A DNA stretch of 64,000 bases from Calonectria ilicicola (GCA_020809705.1 CP085828.1:5580001-5644000); one strand, 5' to 3'; counted from the stretch's first letter, positions 24,001 through 35,309 are shown. Notes: a model not told the origin generated them from the sequence alone. Made by a program: numbers and translations.

Positions 24001-25706
24001 GTCGGTCCAACATGAGCCTCTAGCCACTGAGCGGCGAGGCCACACACACCCCCAGCCGCCATTCTTCATGCCTGGTTGGTCGACTATGCAACCTTAGGCT
24101 CAACCCCATCATGGCATCGTCCCACCGTAGCGCCATCTAGCCATCTGGTCTCTCGCTGAAGCCTTCGTCTCACTGCTTGCTTGCCGCTGCCTCAAGCCTT
24201 GCTGCATGGCGAGTCCGGGTGTCGTTCGTTCCGCCTGTCTGGCTTAGAGTTTCTCAATTGTCGTATGTATTGCGCCGTGAGGCATGTCTTTGGATCGAGA
24301 TTCTGTCTCAATGGGGTCATGAATGGTAGGTAGATCAGGCACAAATGTATAGGGGATGGCCGACTCCGATTCTCGGGATCCATTGCCCTACCTTGCAAGA
24401 ATGACAGTCCCAAGTAGGGAGGTAATCAGTCAACCATGTTTGCGCTGTCAGGTACAGAGCAGAATACGTACCCTTGGCCAACAATGTATCTGAGGTACTC
24501 GTACCTGACGCTTGTCGACGTGCCTGTCCGTCTGCCTTTACTGAGGCGTGTCGACGGTCGGCTGTAGTACATTGCCCGGCACCCCGGCACGGCCCCGACC
24601 CCCTTCGTTCCCTCGCAACCTTCTCTTGCTGCTGGGCGAGGGTCCTCACTCGCTCCTTCCTTGTGCATGGCTAGTGGGTCACGCCTTCCCTTATCCACTG
24701 TGCATCTCCACACCAACTTTGCCGACACACCCTGCTAAACACTGCCTATTTTATCAGCTCTGCTAGTGGATTGCACCCCCCCCAACATTGCTACGCCCCC
24801 TAATCCAATCCCATCCATCCCAGTCCACGTCCATCCATCCCCCTCCACCCCGTTCCATCCTGCACCTCCATCACCGCCATTCCCTCTTGTTCTCTCCTAC
24901 CTCATCCTTTATTACACCTCCTTCTATCTCGCCATCCAACCTTCCTCTCTTTTGCACGCTTCCGCATCATCAACGGCCTTCTTTCTTCTCGAGCTTGCCA
25001 CCTCTTGCGACCATCAACACGCTCTACTGGCTATTTGTCTAATCTGCCATTGCCCCTCACGCCTTCGCCACTCAATCCAAGCAAGCCCTCGCTACCGCTG
25101 TGACTCAACAATCAACACCAACCACAACAACTGGAACAGCTACCGCGAATAAAATCGAGAAGAAGAAGTGTCCTTGACTTGTTGCTTGCAGTTGCTTAGA
25201 ATTCGACACTGCGACTTTATCCGACTCTTGTCCGCTCTACATTTACGAGCCGATCGTATCGCGCAATTGAAGCGACTCGCTGCGCCGCGATCCGAGTAAC
25301 ATCTCGATCACGCTCCTTGCCGACACCGGCCAGTAAAGCCAAGTTATTTACGCGAGCATCGAGAAAGGTTCACGATTGGAATCGTTGAGGACCCGTCCTC
25401 TCGACTTCGCCAGCCAGCCGCGCCCGTCATCGCTTCCCGGCCTCCTACGGTCCGCGTGACTCAAGCACCCGGCTGATCGTTAACGACTCCTTCGGGGTGA
25501 GCTCCGCTCCCCTTCTCCCCGGTGCCAGCTTGCCTGGTCCGACACGTCGACTCATCGGCCTCGTCGAATCCGGTTTCTCCCCTCTTTTCTCTGTTGTTTC
25601 TTCGCTAGACAACTTGACATAGTCGGCTCCGTCCTCGGCCGTCTATCTACAATCCTCTCCACTTGTCAGAGTCATTCTTTCATCAAAACTTTCAAAAAAC
25701 GCTCCC

Positions 25707-25718
25707 ATGTCCTTATAA
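25707..25718 (+). promoter_or_regulatory. Minimal uORF 1 in kinase leader (Met-Ser-Leu-stop)
   Basis: ATG TCC TTA TAA. First of only two ATGs in the leader. It lies inside the possible leader intron 25497-25812. Confidence 0.5.
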
Positions 25719-25836
25719 CGAATCTCTTTTTCATTGTCTCAACTTCTTCGGCCGTACAGGTCACCGCACCTCGCCGTCACGACCATTCAATAATTCGCTT
25801 TCCTTTGTTTCAGCCTATCTATTCGTATACCTTCAA

Positions 25837-25848
25837 ATGAGCCTCTGA
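25837..25848 (+). promoter_or_regulatory. Minimal uORF 2 in kinase leader (Met-Ser-Leu-stop)
   Basis: ATG AGC CTC TGA. It encodes the same peptide as uORF 1 with different codons and a different stop, 303 bp before the main start. Confidence 0.5.
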
Positions 25849-26150
25849 TTCTGCTACGACTATCATCAATCTTCAACCACCTTACGCTACTTCTCTCCAT
25901 CGTCCTCAACACGATTGCCTGTACATTCGACATCATCAGATATTCACACTTTTATCATCAACTGGGTTCTCAACTCTCTTGCCTCCCGTGTACAGAGTCT
26001 GAAAAGTCAACTTACCTTTCTTCTTGATTTCACTTTTTGAGCCAAAGCAACAGCAACAACTTCAAAAACAAGCATCTGTACGACTACTTGCGTTTTTTTT
26101 TTGTTCATTTTTCTCTTTCATCCAACCTTCTTCTCATCTCAATTCATACA

Positions 26151-28037
26151 ATGGAATGTCTCAAGGACAAGTTCACTGGTGGCGTTCTCTTGGGAGGGCG
26201 CTACCAGACCATCTCTCCCCTCAACCACGGTTCTTTTGGTATGGTTTTCAAAGCCCAGGATATCGTAACCAATGAGATTGTTGCGATTAAGTGCATGACC
26301 AAGAGGTCTGCTGCCCCTGAATCCGAAGCCGAATTCGCCGTCGACGACAAGTCAGAGGAATTTGTTCTACACAGCCGGCTTGGTTCTCATCCCAACATTG
26401 TCAACCTTTTGGGTTCCTTCGAGACTGAGTCTCACATCTACCTGGTTCTCGAGTACTGCGGCCAGGGAGATTTGTACGAGGCAATCCGCCACGGCCATGG
26501 TCCCTTGGAGACAGAGCACGTCCGCCAGTTCATGCTTGAACTTGTGGATGCTGTCGATTACATTCACTCTAAGGGTGTCTATCATCGCGATATCAAGCCT
26601 GAGAACATCTTCCTCACCGACGATAGTGCGATGAAGCTCGGTGATTTTGGCCTTGCGACGACTGACAAGTGGTCGTATGAGATGACGGTTGGCAGTGACC
26701 GCTATATGGCCCCTGAACAGTTCGACTCCGCTGGTGCGGGTTACTCCCCTGCTGAGGCCGACATCTGGGCTATTGGTATTTGTCTCCTCAACATTCTCTT
26801 CTCCCGCAACCCTTTCACAACCCCCACTGAAGCCGATCCCCTTTTCCTCGACTACTCTCGGGATAAACAATCTCTTTTTGATGTGTTTCCTTCCATGTCT
26901 CAAGACACCTATGAAGTCATTGTTCAGTGCATGAACCTCGACCCCAAGAGACGTTCCCTTGTCGGTGCTCGCGACGCCCTTCTTCGCGTCGTCAGCTTTA
27001 CTGCGCAAGACGAAGTCTTTGACGACTTCTGCGGTGCTGATAAGGCGACCGTGGCGACTGCCAACCGCGAGCCCCTTCGCACTCCCTCAATCCAGTCCCC
27101 ACAAATCGAGCTTGGTGCTTTCCCCTGGGCCAAGCATCTCCACACTCCCCAGCACGGTCGACAGCTTAGCGTGATTCGTGACGACGAGAGCTACACCGAG
27201 GAGCTATTCCCCAAGTCAGAGGCAACCAACACTGACTGGTGCTTGGCTCGAACTCCTATGTCCATGGTCGACTCTCATCTCGGCATGTCAATGAAGTCGC
27301 TTGCCATCAAGCCTACCATGCCCAGAAAGGTTTCACCCGCTGCTGGTTCTCTTCCCATTGCCATGGGGAAGCCTATGGCATTGTCGATGGCAACTGTGTT
27401 TGGCCGCCGCAAAGATGCAGTTTCCAAGAGCTGGAGTGACATGTGGGATGAGGATGAAGAGGAGGAGGAATTGGAGCGAGAGAGGCAACTGGAGACTCTT
27501 CAGGAGCTAAACTCTCGAACTTGGAGTCAGGAGAGCAAGGAAGAGCAGACGGCTGAGGTAGAGCAGGAACCTGAGCCGGTCTCTCATGCACACGACATCA
27601 AGGGCGATATCGATGATGATCTCGTTGCTGATGGTTTCTTCTTTCAAGAGGCGCCGGCGCTGAAGACTCATGTGACACTCACTCCTAGGTATTCGCCTCC
27701 ACCGAAGCGAAGTCCGTTGGATAAGTGGGCAGCATTGGGTGAGCGACGCCGGGGTCAAGCTACAACTACTTTGGATTCTTTTAAGTCGCTGGATTCTAAA
27801 CCGCGACGACATTTTGGTTTTGGATACAAATCTTATGAAGCGGGCGTTTGGGATCATTCTAATTATCACAACAAACTTGGGGTTACCACCCACATTAACA
27901 ACAAACAACACAACAACAACAACCATCATCAAGAACGAGTCAAAGATCCCTGGAGCAAGAGCAAGGGTAGAGATTGGAATTGGCGTCGGGATAGGCGCAC
28001 CGATCTCGGTGACGTTGAGTGGGTTGGAGGCTGGTAA
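26151..28037 (+). CDS. Serine/threonine protein kinase, Ran1/Ksp1-like
   Basis: Single-exon 628 aa protein. Seen: catalytic domain at about 18-310 with glycine loop NHGSFGMVF (25-33), VAIK Lys47, HRDIKPEN (145-152), DFG (165-167) and APE (187-189); all key residues are present, so it should be active. The C-terminal half is low complexity, with an acidic run (DEDEEEEELERE) near 440, SPPPKRSP-type phosphosites and an Asn/His-rich tail. Known: kinases with this MECLKDKFTGG start are conserved in filamentous fungi and group with Ran1/Pat1 and Ksp1, nutrient-responsive regulators. The group assignment is by eye. The start is the first ATG in frame. The leader is very long and carries two minimal uORFs. 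Confidence 0.85.
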   Translation: MECLKDKFTGGVLLGGRYQTISPLNHGSFGMVFKAQDIVTNEIVAIKCMTKRSAAPESEAEFAVDDKSEEFVLHSRLGSHPNIVNLLGSFETESHIYLVLEYCGQGDLYEAIRHGHGPLETEHVRQFMLELVDAVDYIHSKGVYHRDIKPENIFLTDDSAMKLGDFGLATTDKWSYEMTVGSDRYMAPEQFDSAGAGYSPAEADIWAIGICLLNILFSRNPFTTPTEADPLFLDYSRDKQSLFDVFPSMSQDTYEVIVQCMNLDPKRRSLVGARDALLRVVSFTAQDEVFDDFCGADKATVATANREPLRTPSIQSPQIELGAFPWAKHLHTPQHGRQLSVIRDDESYTEELFPKSEATNTDWCLARTPMSMVDSHLGMSMKSLAIKPTMPRKVSPAAGSLPIAMGKPMALSMATVFGRRKDAVSKSWSDMWDEDEEEEELERERQLETLQELNSRTWSQESKEEQTAEVEQEPEPVSHAHDIKGDIDDDLVADGFFFQEAPALKTHVTLTPRYSPPPKRSPLDKWAALGERRRGQATTTLDSFKSLDSKPRRHFGFGYKSYEAGVWDHSNYHNKLGVTTHINNKQHNNNNHHQERVKDPWSKSKGRDWNWRRDRRTDLGDVEWVGGW

Positions 28038-30036
28038 ATGGGATAGATTCCTTGACACTGTCTTCAATCGTAGTTATGCCGTCACTTCTCTGGTGAGAGT
28101 AGATTGAGCTTAACTCGCTTTCTGTGTATTAGATACTTAGAAATAATGGCCGAAATACCAGAAGTTACCCACTCAAAAACAGCGTTCTCGTGCCAAGTGG
28201 TGATACCATCATGTCTATGGGACAATACTAACAAGCAAGCAAATCAGTGGACACTGAAGTGATCAAGTCGGTAATTTTTCCCATGTGACGTCCCATGTAA
28301 TGCCATTAAGAAATCTAGACTACAGGTGAGGAGTTGACACAAGCATGAGACAGTGCGTATGTGATTGTGGTGGAGAGCAACTCTGTGAGCGAGTGTGGAA
28401 ATTAGCAGAGATTGCGTGATAGGACTATTGTCATGTTTCACAGTTGGCCTAGCCTCTATCGAGACCGCCCAGTGATGCTGTCTTGGTCTTATCTTGTTGC
28501 CTGTCACTGAGGTAGATCAAGGTTTGATCAACCCCTCCCCGTTGAAACCCGATAACGGGTGCCGCGGGGTGGATGGTGGAATCTATCAAAATCCGGCCAC
28601 CCAGCAGCCCATGTTGTAAGGGGGTGGGGTGGGAGTGGAGCGGCGATCACCCCGGCGGGAGGAGAGAGAGGACAACAAGGTTAATTGTCGCGTTTCTTTG
28701 ATTCCATGACTTTCGTTTGCTGTCGCTTCTTTTCTTTTTACGCCCTGCCTTTTTGCTTTTCCTATGCTCGGTTCGACGTGTCTGCAATGATGCATGAGGA
28801 TAGCGTGGGAGAATGGGCTGAGCAGGGGCGGCCCCATTGGAGGGGGCAGACGTCACTGAGGGGCTTGGGGGGGGCCAAGAGATGATGATGGTGATGGAAT
28901 GAAACAATGACGGGTGAGAGAGGAGGATTGAACTCTGAGGCCAGAAAAGAGGTCATTGAATGTGATTACATGTATGTCCGGACACATCTGGAAATAGCAC
29001 ACTGCAGGATAGATGCGTTACTTGACTGGGTATCATGTCACCATGGGAGAATGGATGACACCCAGAATTATTCACATTATGCTACAGGGTAGGCCCGGCG
29101 ATTGGCTACAGTCTTCGGCACCTCCTCCTCAAAACATGACTTACACCTGCTGCTGCTGCTACCTGTGCGCATGCACACACAGCGACGATCGAGACGTACG
29201 AAATGTACTTTGCCGGCCGCTGTGAAAAGAAAGAGGGGGGAGGGGAGGACTGGGATTTTACCTGCAGCTGCATGTACACACCACCCGTTGTGCGTGTCGC
29301 AGAGTCGTAGATGCCCTGCTCCGCGCCTCTCGGCCAACCCACCCACCGCTAACGGACTCGAGTGCGCGGGACAACGGAAGAGAAGGCGAGGGGAGGGGGA
29401 GGGGGAGGGGGAGAGTCGATATAGTATAACCGTAAGAAATAGAATATTGCATTTTCTGGATGCTATGCTACGCTGCGGTGTTCGCCAATAGGAGAAGCCG
29501 CGTGTCGTGCGGCAGACACAATGCCCAGGATGGAGGGCGTCCATGGCCACTGGGATTAGACGCACCGTCGCATTGCATTCGCGCTGTGCTGCCGCCGTGG
29601 CGAAAGCGCCGGGAGGATGAGCCGATAGGCTTACATGGCAGCGTGACGAGCATGATTCGGGATGAGTGAGAACCTTGGGCACGTGCCGCGTGCGTGTACT
29701 TGACACTTGGGCCCCATACCTGTCTAAGTATCTGTACAACAGCAACCGAACAAAGTCACATAGTCGCATCACACTCTATTCCCATGGCGACTGGCACTAA
29801 CCTTGGCCGTTTTCGGCCTTGAAACTTGCGGCTTACACCAATGAATACCACCCTCCAACCTCCTCTCTCGACTGATCGGCGCAAAAAGTAACATGACAAC
29901 CAAAATAACTCCTCACTCAATGCAGAACAAAGTTGAGAAACCGGAATAAGCAACCGGATCCCCTAGCAAAAGAAAGCCAGATGGGAGAAACCGGATACTC
30001 CATCTACCCCCCCTTTCCCTTTCCCTTTCCCTTTCC
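28038..30036. other. Convergent intergenic region kinase / AVT1-like, with two G-run elements
   Basis: 2.0 kb between stop codons. No gene recognised. It holds a G-rich element on the plus strand (29390-29412) and, at its right end, the CCCTTT repeat that runs into the AVT1 stop codon. A shorter G-rich patch lies at 28620-28633. Confidence 0.6.
29390..29412 (+). repeat. G-quadruplex-type repeat with single-A loops
   Basis: One run of four G and three runs of five G, separated by single A residues, on the plus strand. One-base loops are the most stable quadruplex class by established rules. Formation in vivo is inference. Confidence 0.85.
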
Positions 30037-30037
30037 C
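30007..30037 (-). repeat. GGGAAA repeat (G-quadruplex type) starting at AVT1 stop codon
   Basis: On the coding strand four GGGAAA units followed by seven G. The first G-run is formed by the last G of the TAG stop codon (30037-30039) and the next two bases. The in-frame reading after the stop is ten codons (alternating Gly-Lys, then Gly-Gly) to a second TAG at 30004-30006. Confidence 0.9.
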
Positions 30038-32269
30038 TAATCAGCACCAATGAGGTGCTTGGGTAAAAACGTCCACACAGTTCCAAACGTTCCCAGGATT
30101 CCGAAAACGATCAAAAGGGCCCATGACGCTAGCCGCTCCCGCACGGGAATCTCGCGCCAGAACAGCTTAAGATGGAACGAAATGGGCAATAGGATTGAGA
30201 TGATGGTGCAAAGTGCCGCCCCCAAGAATGCGCACACCGAGTCAAAGGCAGGGAATAGGATTGATATTACAAGCAGTAGTATCACAACAAAGATGCGCAC
30301 AGCCATGCGGATGGATTGCGTGGTCATGTCTGGGCCCTTAGCTGGAGACTGGCTGTGGTGATGCTGCTGCTCCTGATGGACCCCGCAGATGACATCGAGC
30401 GTCGTAATAATCGGACGAGCATTGAGTGGGATTTTGGTCAAAGGAATGATGGCAATGAAGACGCACATCAGAATGGTGAGTCCTGCAGGGTATCCTTCAG
30501 TTTTCAGGATGTTGGATGTGACAGATTCACGAAGTTCATCACCGAACATTAGCACGCCGATGATAGCTAGGCAAGTATCTAAGACGTACTACCCATCATA
30601 ATGTCAGCTGCCTGTTTGATTCTTATGGGGTCGTTAGTTTGACTTACGGAAAAGGAAAAAGTAACATTGACAGCCTTTTTCCACTTGTATGGATGGCGCA
30701 TATCACGATAAATCTGCTCTGGCCATCAGAACCAACACTTGCTAAACCAACACCGCGAATATTAACTTACAGAAGGAAAGACGGAGTGCGCACCCCAAGG
30801 GCTAGCGAGAAGACCGTACGCAAGAGGGAGAGTGAGCCAATTTTCGGGAAACAGATAGGTCGCCGCGGGCTCTCGAAGTGAACCTGGAGTATGCGGTTTT
30901 GTGAAGCCGTCGATAATGACAATACAAACGACTGTTTTTTTTACAGTTAGTGGTTTTACTCGGGATTTTTTTTCATAGATGACGTACTGCAAAATGTCGA
31001 AAAGATTCCCACAACGCTCGTGTAACTCAAGAATCGCAACGGCATAGCATTGAGCATCAGGACCAGTCCACCAGCAACACACTTCCAAATATTAACAGTG
31101 GCAAACCTGGGGAGCAATAAATTGAGAGAATCGGCAAATAGAATCACTAGGGCGACGTTGGCGCTGATCAACTCGAGAGTGAATAGAGCTGAGACCACAA
31201 TACGCGCGCGAGTTCCGAACGAGACGTAAGCCAGGTCCGAGTAAGTGATTAATGATGGATCATAGTCCATGCACTTGGCCAATAGTTTGCCTGTATGAGA
31301 CGTGACGGCGGCAGTTAATGTGAGGATGATCAGACCTGGAATCCAACCGGATAGGCGAAAAGCCAAGGGTAGACTCAGGAGCCCGACACCGATGATGGCG
31401 TTGATCGAGTTGAAAACAGATTGAGGAAGGGTGCTCTGACCTTCAACAGTCAAGACAACCTTATCGCCTTGTTTGACCTCCTTGACGAGAATAGGCTGGT
31501 GCTCGCCGTGCGCCGCGCCTTCGCCATCGTCCTCTTCCTCGCCAGTCCATCCCTGGGCCTGTCCAATCGAGACGCGGTGGCGCACCGTACCATCAACAGT
31601 ACCATAGTGAGAACCGTAACTGCCGATAATGGACGGTGTCGCGAGATGTGGTGGAACAGCAAAGATGCTCGATCTGCTAGACGGTGATCCAGTGGGTAAT
31701 GCGCCAGCCATCTCAGGGTCAAGCAGCGGTTTGCTCTCGCGCTCGCGGAAACTGTCCCTCACTAGGCTGGGGGAAGAACCATAGCTCTCGCTGGGACCAT
31801 CATGATTTGAAGCTTCGAGATGTTGTCTTAGCAAACTCGTTTGTGGCTGGGAAGCGGAGAAATCGACTTGGCTGCGGCCGTATTGAACATTGTCAATGTC
31901 TTGGTCTGGAGCAAATACAAAACTCGGGCGACGAGGGATGACTTCGGGAAATGCGGCAGCTCTTTGCCAACTGCGTGCAAAGGACCTGAAGCTGTTGACA
32001 CCGCCAATATCGGCGATTGCGGCAAGGTGGTTTGTCACGGAGGAGCTAAGAAGTCATTAAGACACTAGTTAGTAATGCAAAATTTCCACCCTCAAGACAA
32101 GACTTTTACTATACCGTCTTCGCCTCATGAATGCGGCCGCGCCTTCGTCATCGCCATTGTCATCGTCCACAGCTTGTTCATCGGCCATAGCGCTTGAGGA
32201 TAGACTGTCGGTGGAAGGTCTACCTTCATACTCGTCCCAATTGGCAGGATTTCGCATGTTCGGGGGCAT
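30037..32269 (-). CDS. AVT1: Vacuolar amino acid transporter, Avt1-like (AAAP family)
   Basis: Joined exons (minus): 32269-32115, 32045-30988, 30931-30771, 30713-30648, 30588-30037, giving 663 aa. Seen: a hydrophilic N-terminus of about 240 residues rich in Ser and acidic residues, then a transporter core that begins STLPQSVFNSINAIIGVGLLSLPLAFRLSGW, the AAAP/Avt1 signature of helix 1, and about ten further hydrophobic segments, ending WTFLPKHLIGAD. Known: Avt1 exchanges protons for neutral amino acids and loads them into the vacuole. Intron 1 has a perfect TACTAAC branch site. A GGGAAA repeat begins in the stop codon. Confidence 0.88.
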
Positions 32270-34458
32270 GTCTTTTGTTTTTCTTTAGTAGCCACGGCGG
32301 CTACAAGCTCTACAGTTCTCTGTAATCCCCCCGCGAGTGGTGAACGAAGTCAGAGTTTGCGCTTTCCTTGTGTGTGATCGCCAGGTCCGTTCTTCGTCTC
32401 GAAAAATCTCCCCCCGCACCAAGAAGATAAATGTGGCGGGGTGGCAAGGGAGCACGGGCGCAATAAGCAAGGATGAGGGCGAAAAAATCGATTGATAGGA
32501 TGATTAAAACAAGGTTTGCCGGAGAGGAAATTGTGCTGCTACCAATGGGCCGGCAAACGGTCGCGCAAGACAAGCGAGCCGCGAGATGAACGAGATATCG
32601 GGACGGGGCAGTTGAAGGTGAGAATGAAGCCAACAACAAGGCTAAAGTATCCTGCAAGTAGCCGCAGCCCAACCTCGATGATGCGAAAATCGGAGGGCAA
32701 GAATCCAGCAAGCTCAACTGCGCGAAAAGAAGGAGACGAACAAGTTTGTTAAAAGAACAGGTCACGCGCTGGGTCAGCCAAGTAGGGACCGAGACCTAAC
32801 CTTCAAGTGACGGAACGATATGACGCTTATCAGAGACGCCAGGTGCCGTTGGGACGGAGCTCGGACTGATAGATACCAGGGATCCGCATTAATGGATGGG
32901 TGACCAAGGGGATGAGATGGGTATGGGGCTAAGGACGACGCACTGCAACCATCGAGGCTAGACACCGTTGGCCGTGGTCTGGAGCAGTTGCTTGTGTGAG
33001 TGTAGTTTCGCCCGCAATCTGCCACTAAAGTGGATTGATGGAATGGACAAGGTTGCTGGGGCCCTTGTTGGTCCGACATGCAACTCTGATACGACGATCT
33101 GACCCTCTCCGAGAGGACTATGGCTCTCACGATAGATGGATTGTGCATTTTTGCTCGTTACGCTGATTATAACGGCGTAATTTGATGTGATGCTGCATGC
33201 TCCGTCATCGATGCATGGAGAAACATGTCCAACGGGGCTGGTTCGTTAGGGTCCCTCCAGGCGGCGCTAGCCTCCCCTCTGGTGCGTGGTATGGCGGCGA
33301 CCATGGGGAAGAGAGTCACCTCAAAAGGCAGACGCGTGATTTGATGAGATATGGAGACGGAACATTCTTTCTGGTTAGTAGTAAAATGAGCAGGGAAGCA
33401 CACTGTGGGCACGATGCCTGACCAGAGCACACGATGTTAAAAAAAAAAAAAGAGAAAAAAAGCAAGCCTACCCTTTTCTTTCTCGTAACCTTTCCCCCTC
33501 ATCTTTAGCGGGCTACCGCAATTCTGTTCATACCTCGTCTCATGTTTAATTTTAATGACATGGAGTTTTACTGCTATTGGCGGCTTAGACGATCCCTTAG
33601 ATGCATCTCGCCCAGTTGGGTACTGGTCGACGAGGGGAGCTGTTCCCAGTTCCAGGGCCTGGTTTGACGGTGGTGGAGAATCAGCAGGCACATCCTTTGT
33701 GCTGGACCAGGGTTGTGAGATATACTTTGTGCGACCATTGCCCAGACCGAGGCATGCGGGTGAAGCGGCGGGCTATGCGGGTCATCAGCGGGCGTAGATG
33801 AGCCTCAACGTGTTGGGCTTTTAGGTAATGGATACTTGCCCGACCGCGTTTATGTGGCTCCTGGATCAATTCGGATGATCCTGCATTTTGAGTGGAGTTG
33901 CCCATTGTTTAGAGGGATGTGGTAACGTTGATTGTCAAGAAAGCCGCATTCCTGCACCCCATTGAATGACTTACATGAGAGATAAGAAAAGCATCATGTC
34001 TCACCCTTTTTTTTTTTTCTTCTGGCTTTCCTGTCGTTCGCGGTCATTTGTTCTCGGCAGCCGCTGCTGGCCACCATGCCAAGGGTATACCGCGCTGGTT
34101 GAAAGTTAACGACGCAGTGAGAAGAAAATTAATCCAAAAAGATTTAATAAATTTTTAATCCAAAAATTGGAACCGAATGATTTGTTTATTTCTTGTAGCA
34201 GATATTACTCAGCCTGCTTACCTTGCTTGCGCATGATGTAGACCGCGTCTTATCAGTTGTCTTATCTTATCATACCCGCAATCCAACCTTTTGAACAAAA
34301 AAGTTGACGCTGATGCACGTCACCACACACCTCCATCCATAGCTGCAACACCCTCACGCATCTCCTCTCTCCTCTCGGGGAACGATCCCGGTCCAATTGG
34401 ACAATATATTCTGTTAAACGTATTATGACCCCGCAAAGCAGGGCTACTCCGACCCACG
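32270..34458. promoter_or_regulatory. Divergent intergenic region AVT1-like / RMP1
   Basis: 2.2 kb. No recognised gene; the open frame upstream of AVT1 on the minus strand has no ATG start and is probably leader. It holds an A13 run at 33439-33451 and an AT-rich island at about 34125-34200 with a 12 bp direct repeat. Confidence 0.5.
34129..34166. repeat. 12 bp direct repeat in AT-rich island
   Basis: TTAATCCAAAAA occurs at 34129-34140 and again at 34155-34166, 14 bp apart, about 290 bp before the RMP1 start. Confidence 0.85.
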
Positions 34459-35309
34459 ATGCCGCAACCACCGTTGACGATGAAGCCTGGAGCCAATGCA
34501 AAACCCCTCCATAAACATCAACCAGAGCTTCCATCACCATCACAAGAAGCCCTCTCGCAGGCCCACGGCGCCCTGTCGCAGCTCCTGCCAATCCTCCAGG
34601 CCGTTGCCCATCGCCACCGCAACCAGCACTCGTCCTCTCATTGGTGGCGCTCTTTTGGCCTCCTTCGTCGCGCGGCGCGATCCCTCGCACCTGCCCTGCT
34701 CCGTCGCCCGCGTCGTTCTGATGATGCGCCTCCGGCCATTGCTCATGCTGAGTGGATGGCTGAACATGTCGTTCCACGCGCCTACATGTATGCTGAACTC
34801 AGAAATCTGGCATCTATTGAATCTGACAAATCTCAACTAGTGCTTTTACCCAGCTTGCTGCTGATAACCAACACACGCCCCTGGGCCTTATGCTCCTCGC
34901 CGTCCTCGCGCGCACCAACCGCATTATATCTGACCTCGTTCCCTCCAACCACGCCGCCCCCGAGCCCGATCCTACTCCTGCCGGGTCCATAGATCTGACC
35001 TCGACGCCGGACCCAGATTTGACGGCTACCGCAGGACCTTCCCAAAATGACGTCGACATGGGCGTCATCATTTCCCGTGGCGACGCTGCGCTTCTGAAAA
35101 CGAAGAGACGGGCGCCGGACAGCTCAGAAATCCAAGAGTTTATCCCCAAGGAACTCAGGAAAAAAAAGCATATCAAGCTATCAAACGATGCCGTTGAGGA
35201 AATGTCTAAAAAGCCAGTAAAAGACGCCCTACAAGCTGGAAAGGAAAAGAAGAAAAAGAAGAAAAAGAAGGGTGATGATACCCTATCGAGCATCTTTAAC
35301 GGTTTATGA
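34459..35309 (+). CDS. RMP1: RNase MRP subunit Rmp1
   Basis: Joined exons: 34459-34787, 34841-35309, giving 265 aa. Seen: in the first exon a helical segment LLPILQAVAHRHRNQHSSSHWWRSFGLLRR, whose HRxRNQHxxxxWW core is the family signature, then across the intron PRAYIAFTQLAADNQHTPLGLMLLAVLARTNRII, the second conserved segment. The C-terminal third is polar and ends in a Lys-rich run (about eight Lys). Known: Rmp1 is specific to RNase MRP, which processes pre-rRNA and some mRNAs in the nucleolus. An alternative start lies eight codons (seven residues) in. The intron (34788-34840) is 53 bp. Confidence 0.8.

Larger units (their letters stand above)
19283..26150. other. 6.9 kb gene-poor stretch between UTR4 and the kinase
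   Basis: No protein family, tRNA or transposon recognised on either strand. The many short ORFs, up to about 158 codons, overlap each other and look random. It contains an A/T-rich patch at about 19954-19983, an 18-T run, and from about 24670 the long ATG-depleted kinase leader. The rest may be promoter, noncoding RNA or decayed sequence. Confidence 0.5.
24670..26150 (+). promoter_or_regulatory. Long ATG-depleted pyrimidine-rich leader of the kinase gene
   Basis: 1,481 bp directly upstream of the kinase start, rich in C and T, with only two ATGs, at 25707 and 25837, where about 23 are expected by chance. This is the pattern of a long 5' UTR kept free of upstream starts. A possible leader intron has a GTGAGC donor at 25497 and a TTTCAG acceptor ending at 25812; if spliced it would remove the first short ORF. 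The transcription start is unknown. Confidence 0.5.

Noticed and set aside
24766..25152. 128-codon open frame before the kinase
   Set aside because: It starts at GTG, not ATG, and is a Pro/Ser/His-rich reading of the C/T-rich leader.
30011..30037. CCCTTT repeat as a telomere-like tract
   Set aside because: The fungal telomere unit is TTAGGG/CCCTAA; this is CCCTTT and lies inside a gene-dense arm.
32310..32765. 151-codon open frame upstream of AVT1 on the minus strand
   Set aside because: It has a GTG start only and lies where the AVT1 leader is expected.
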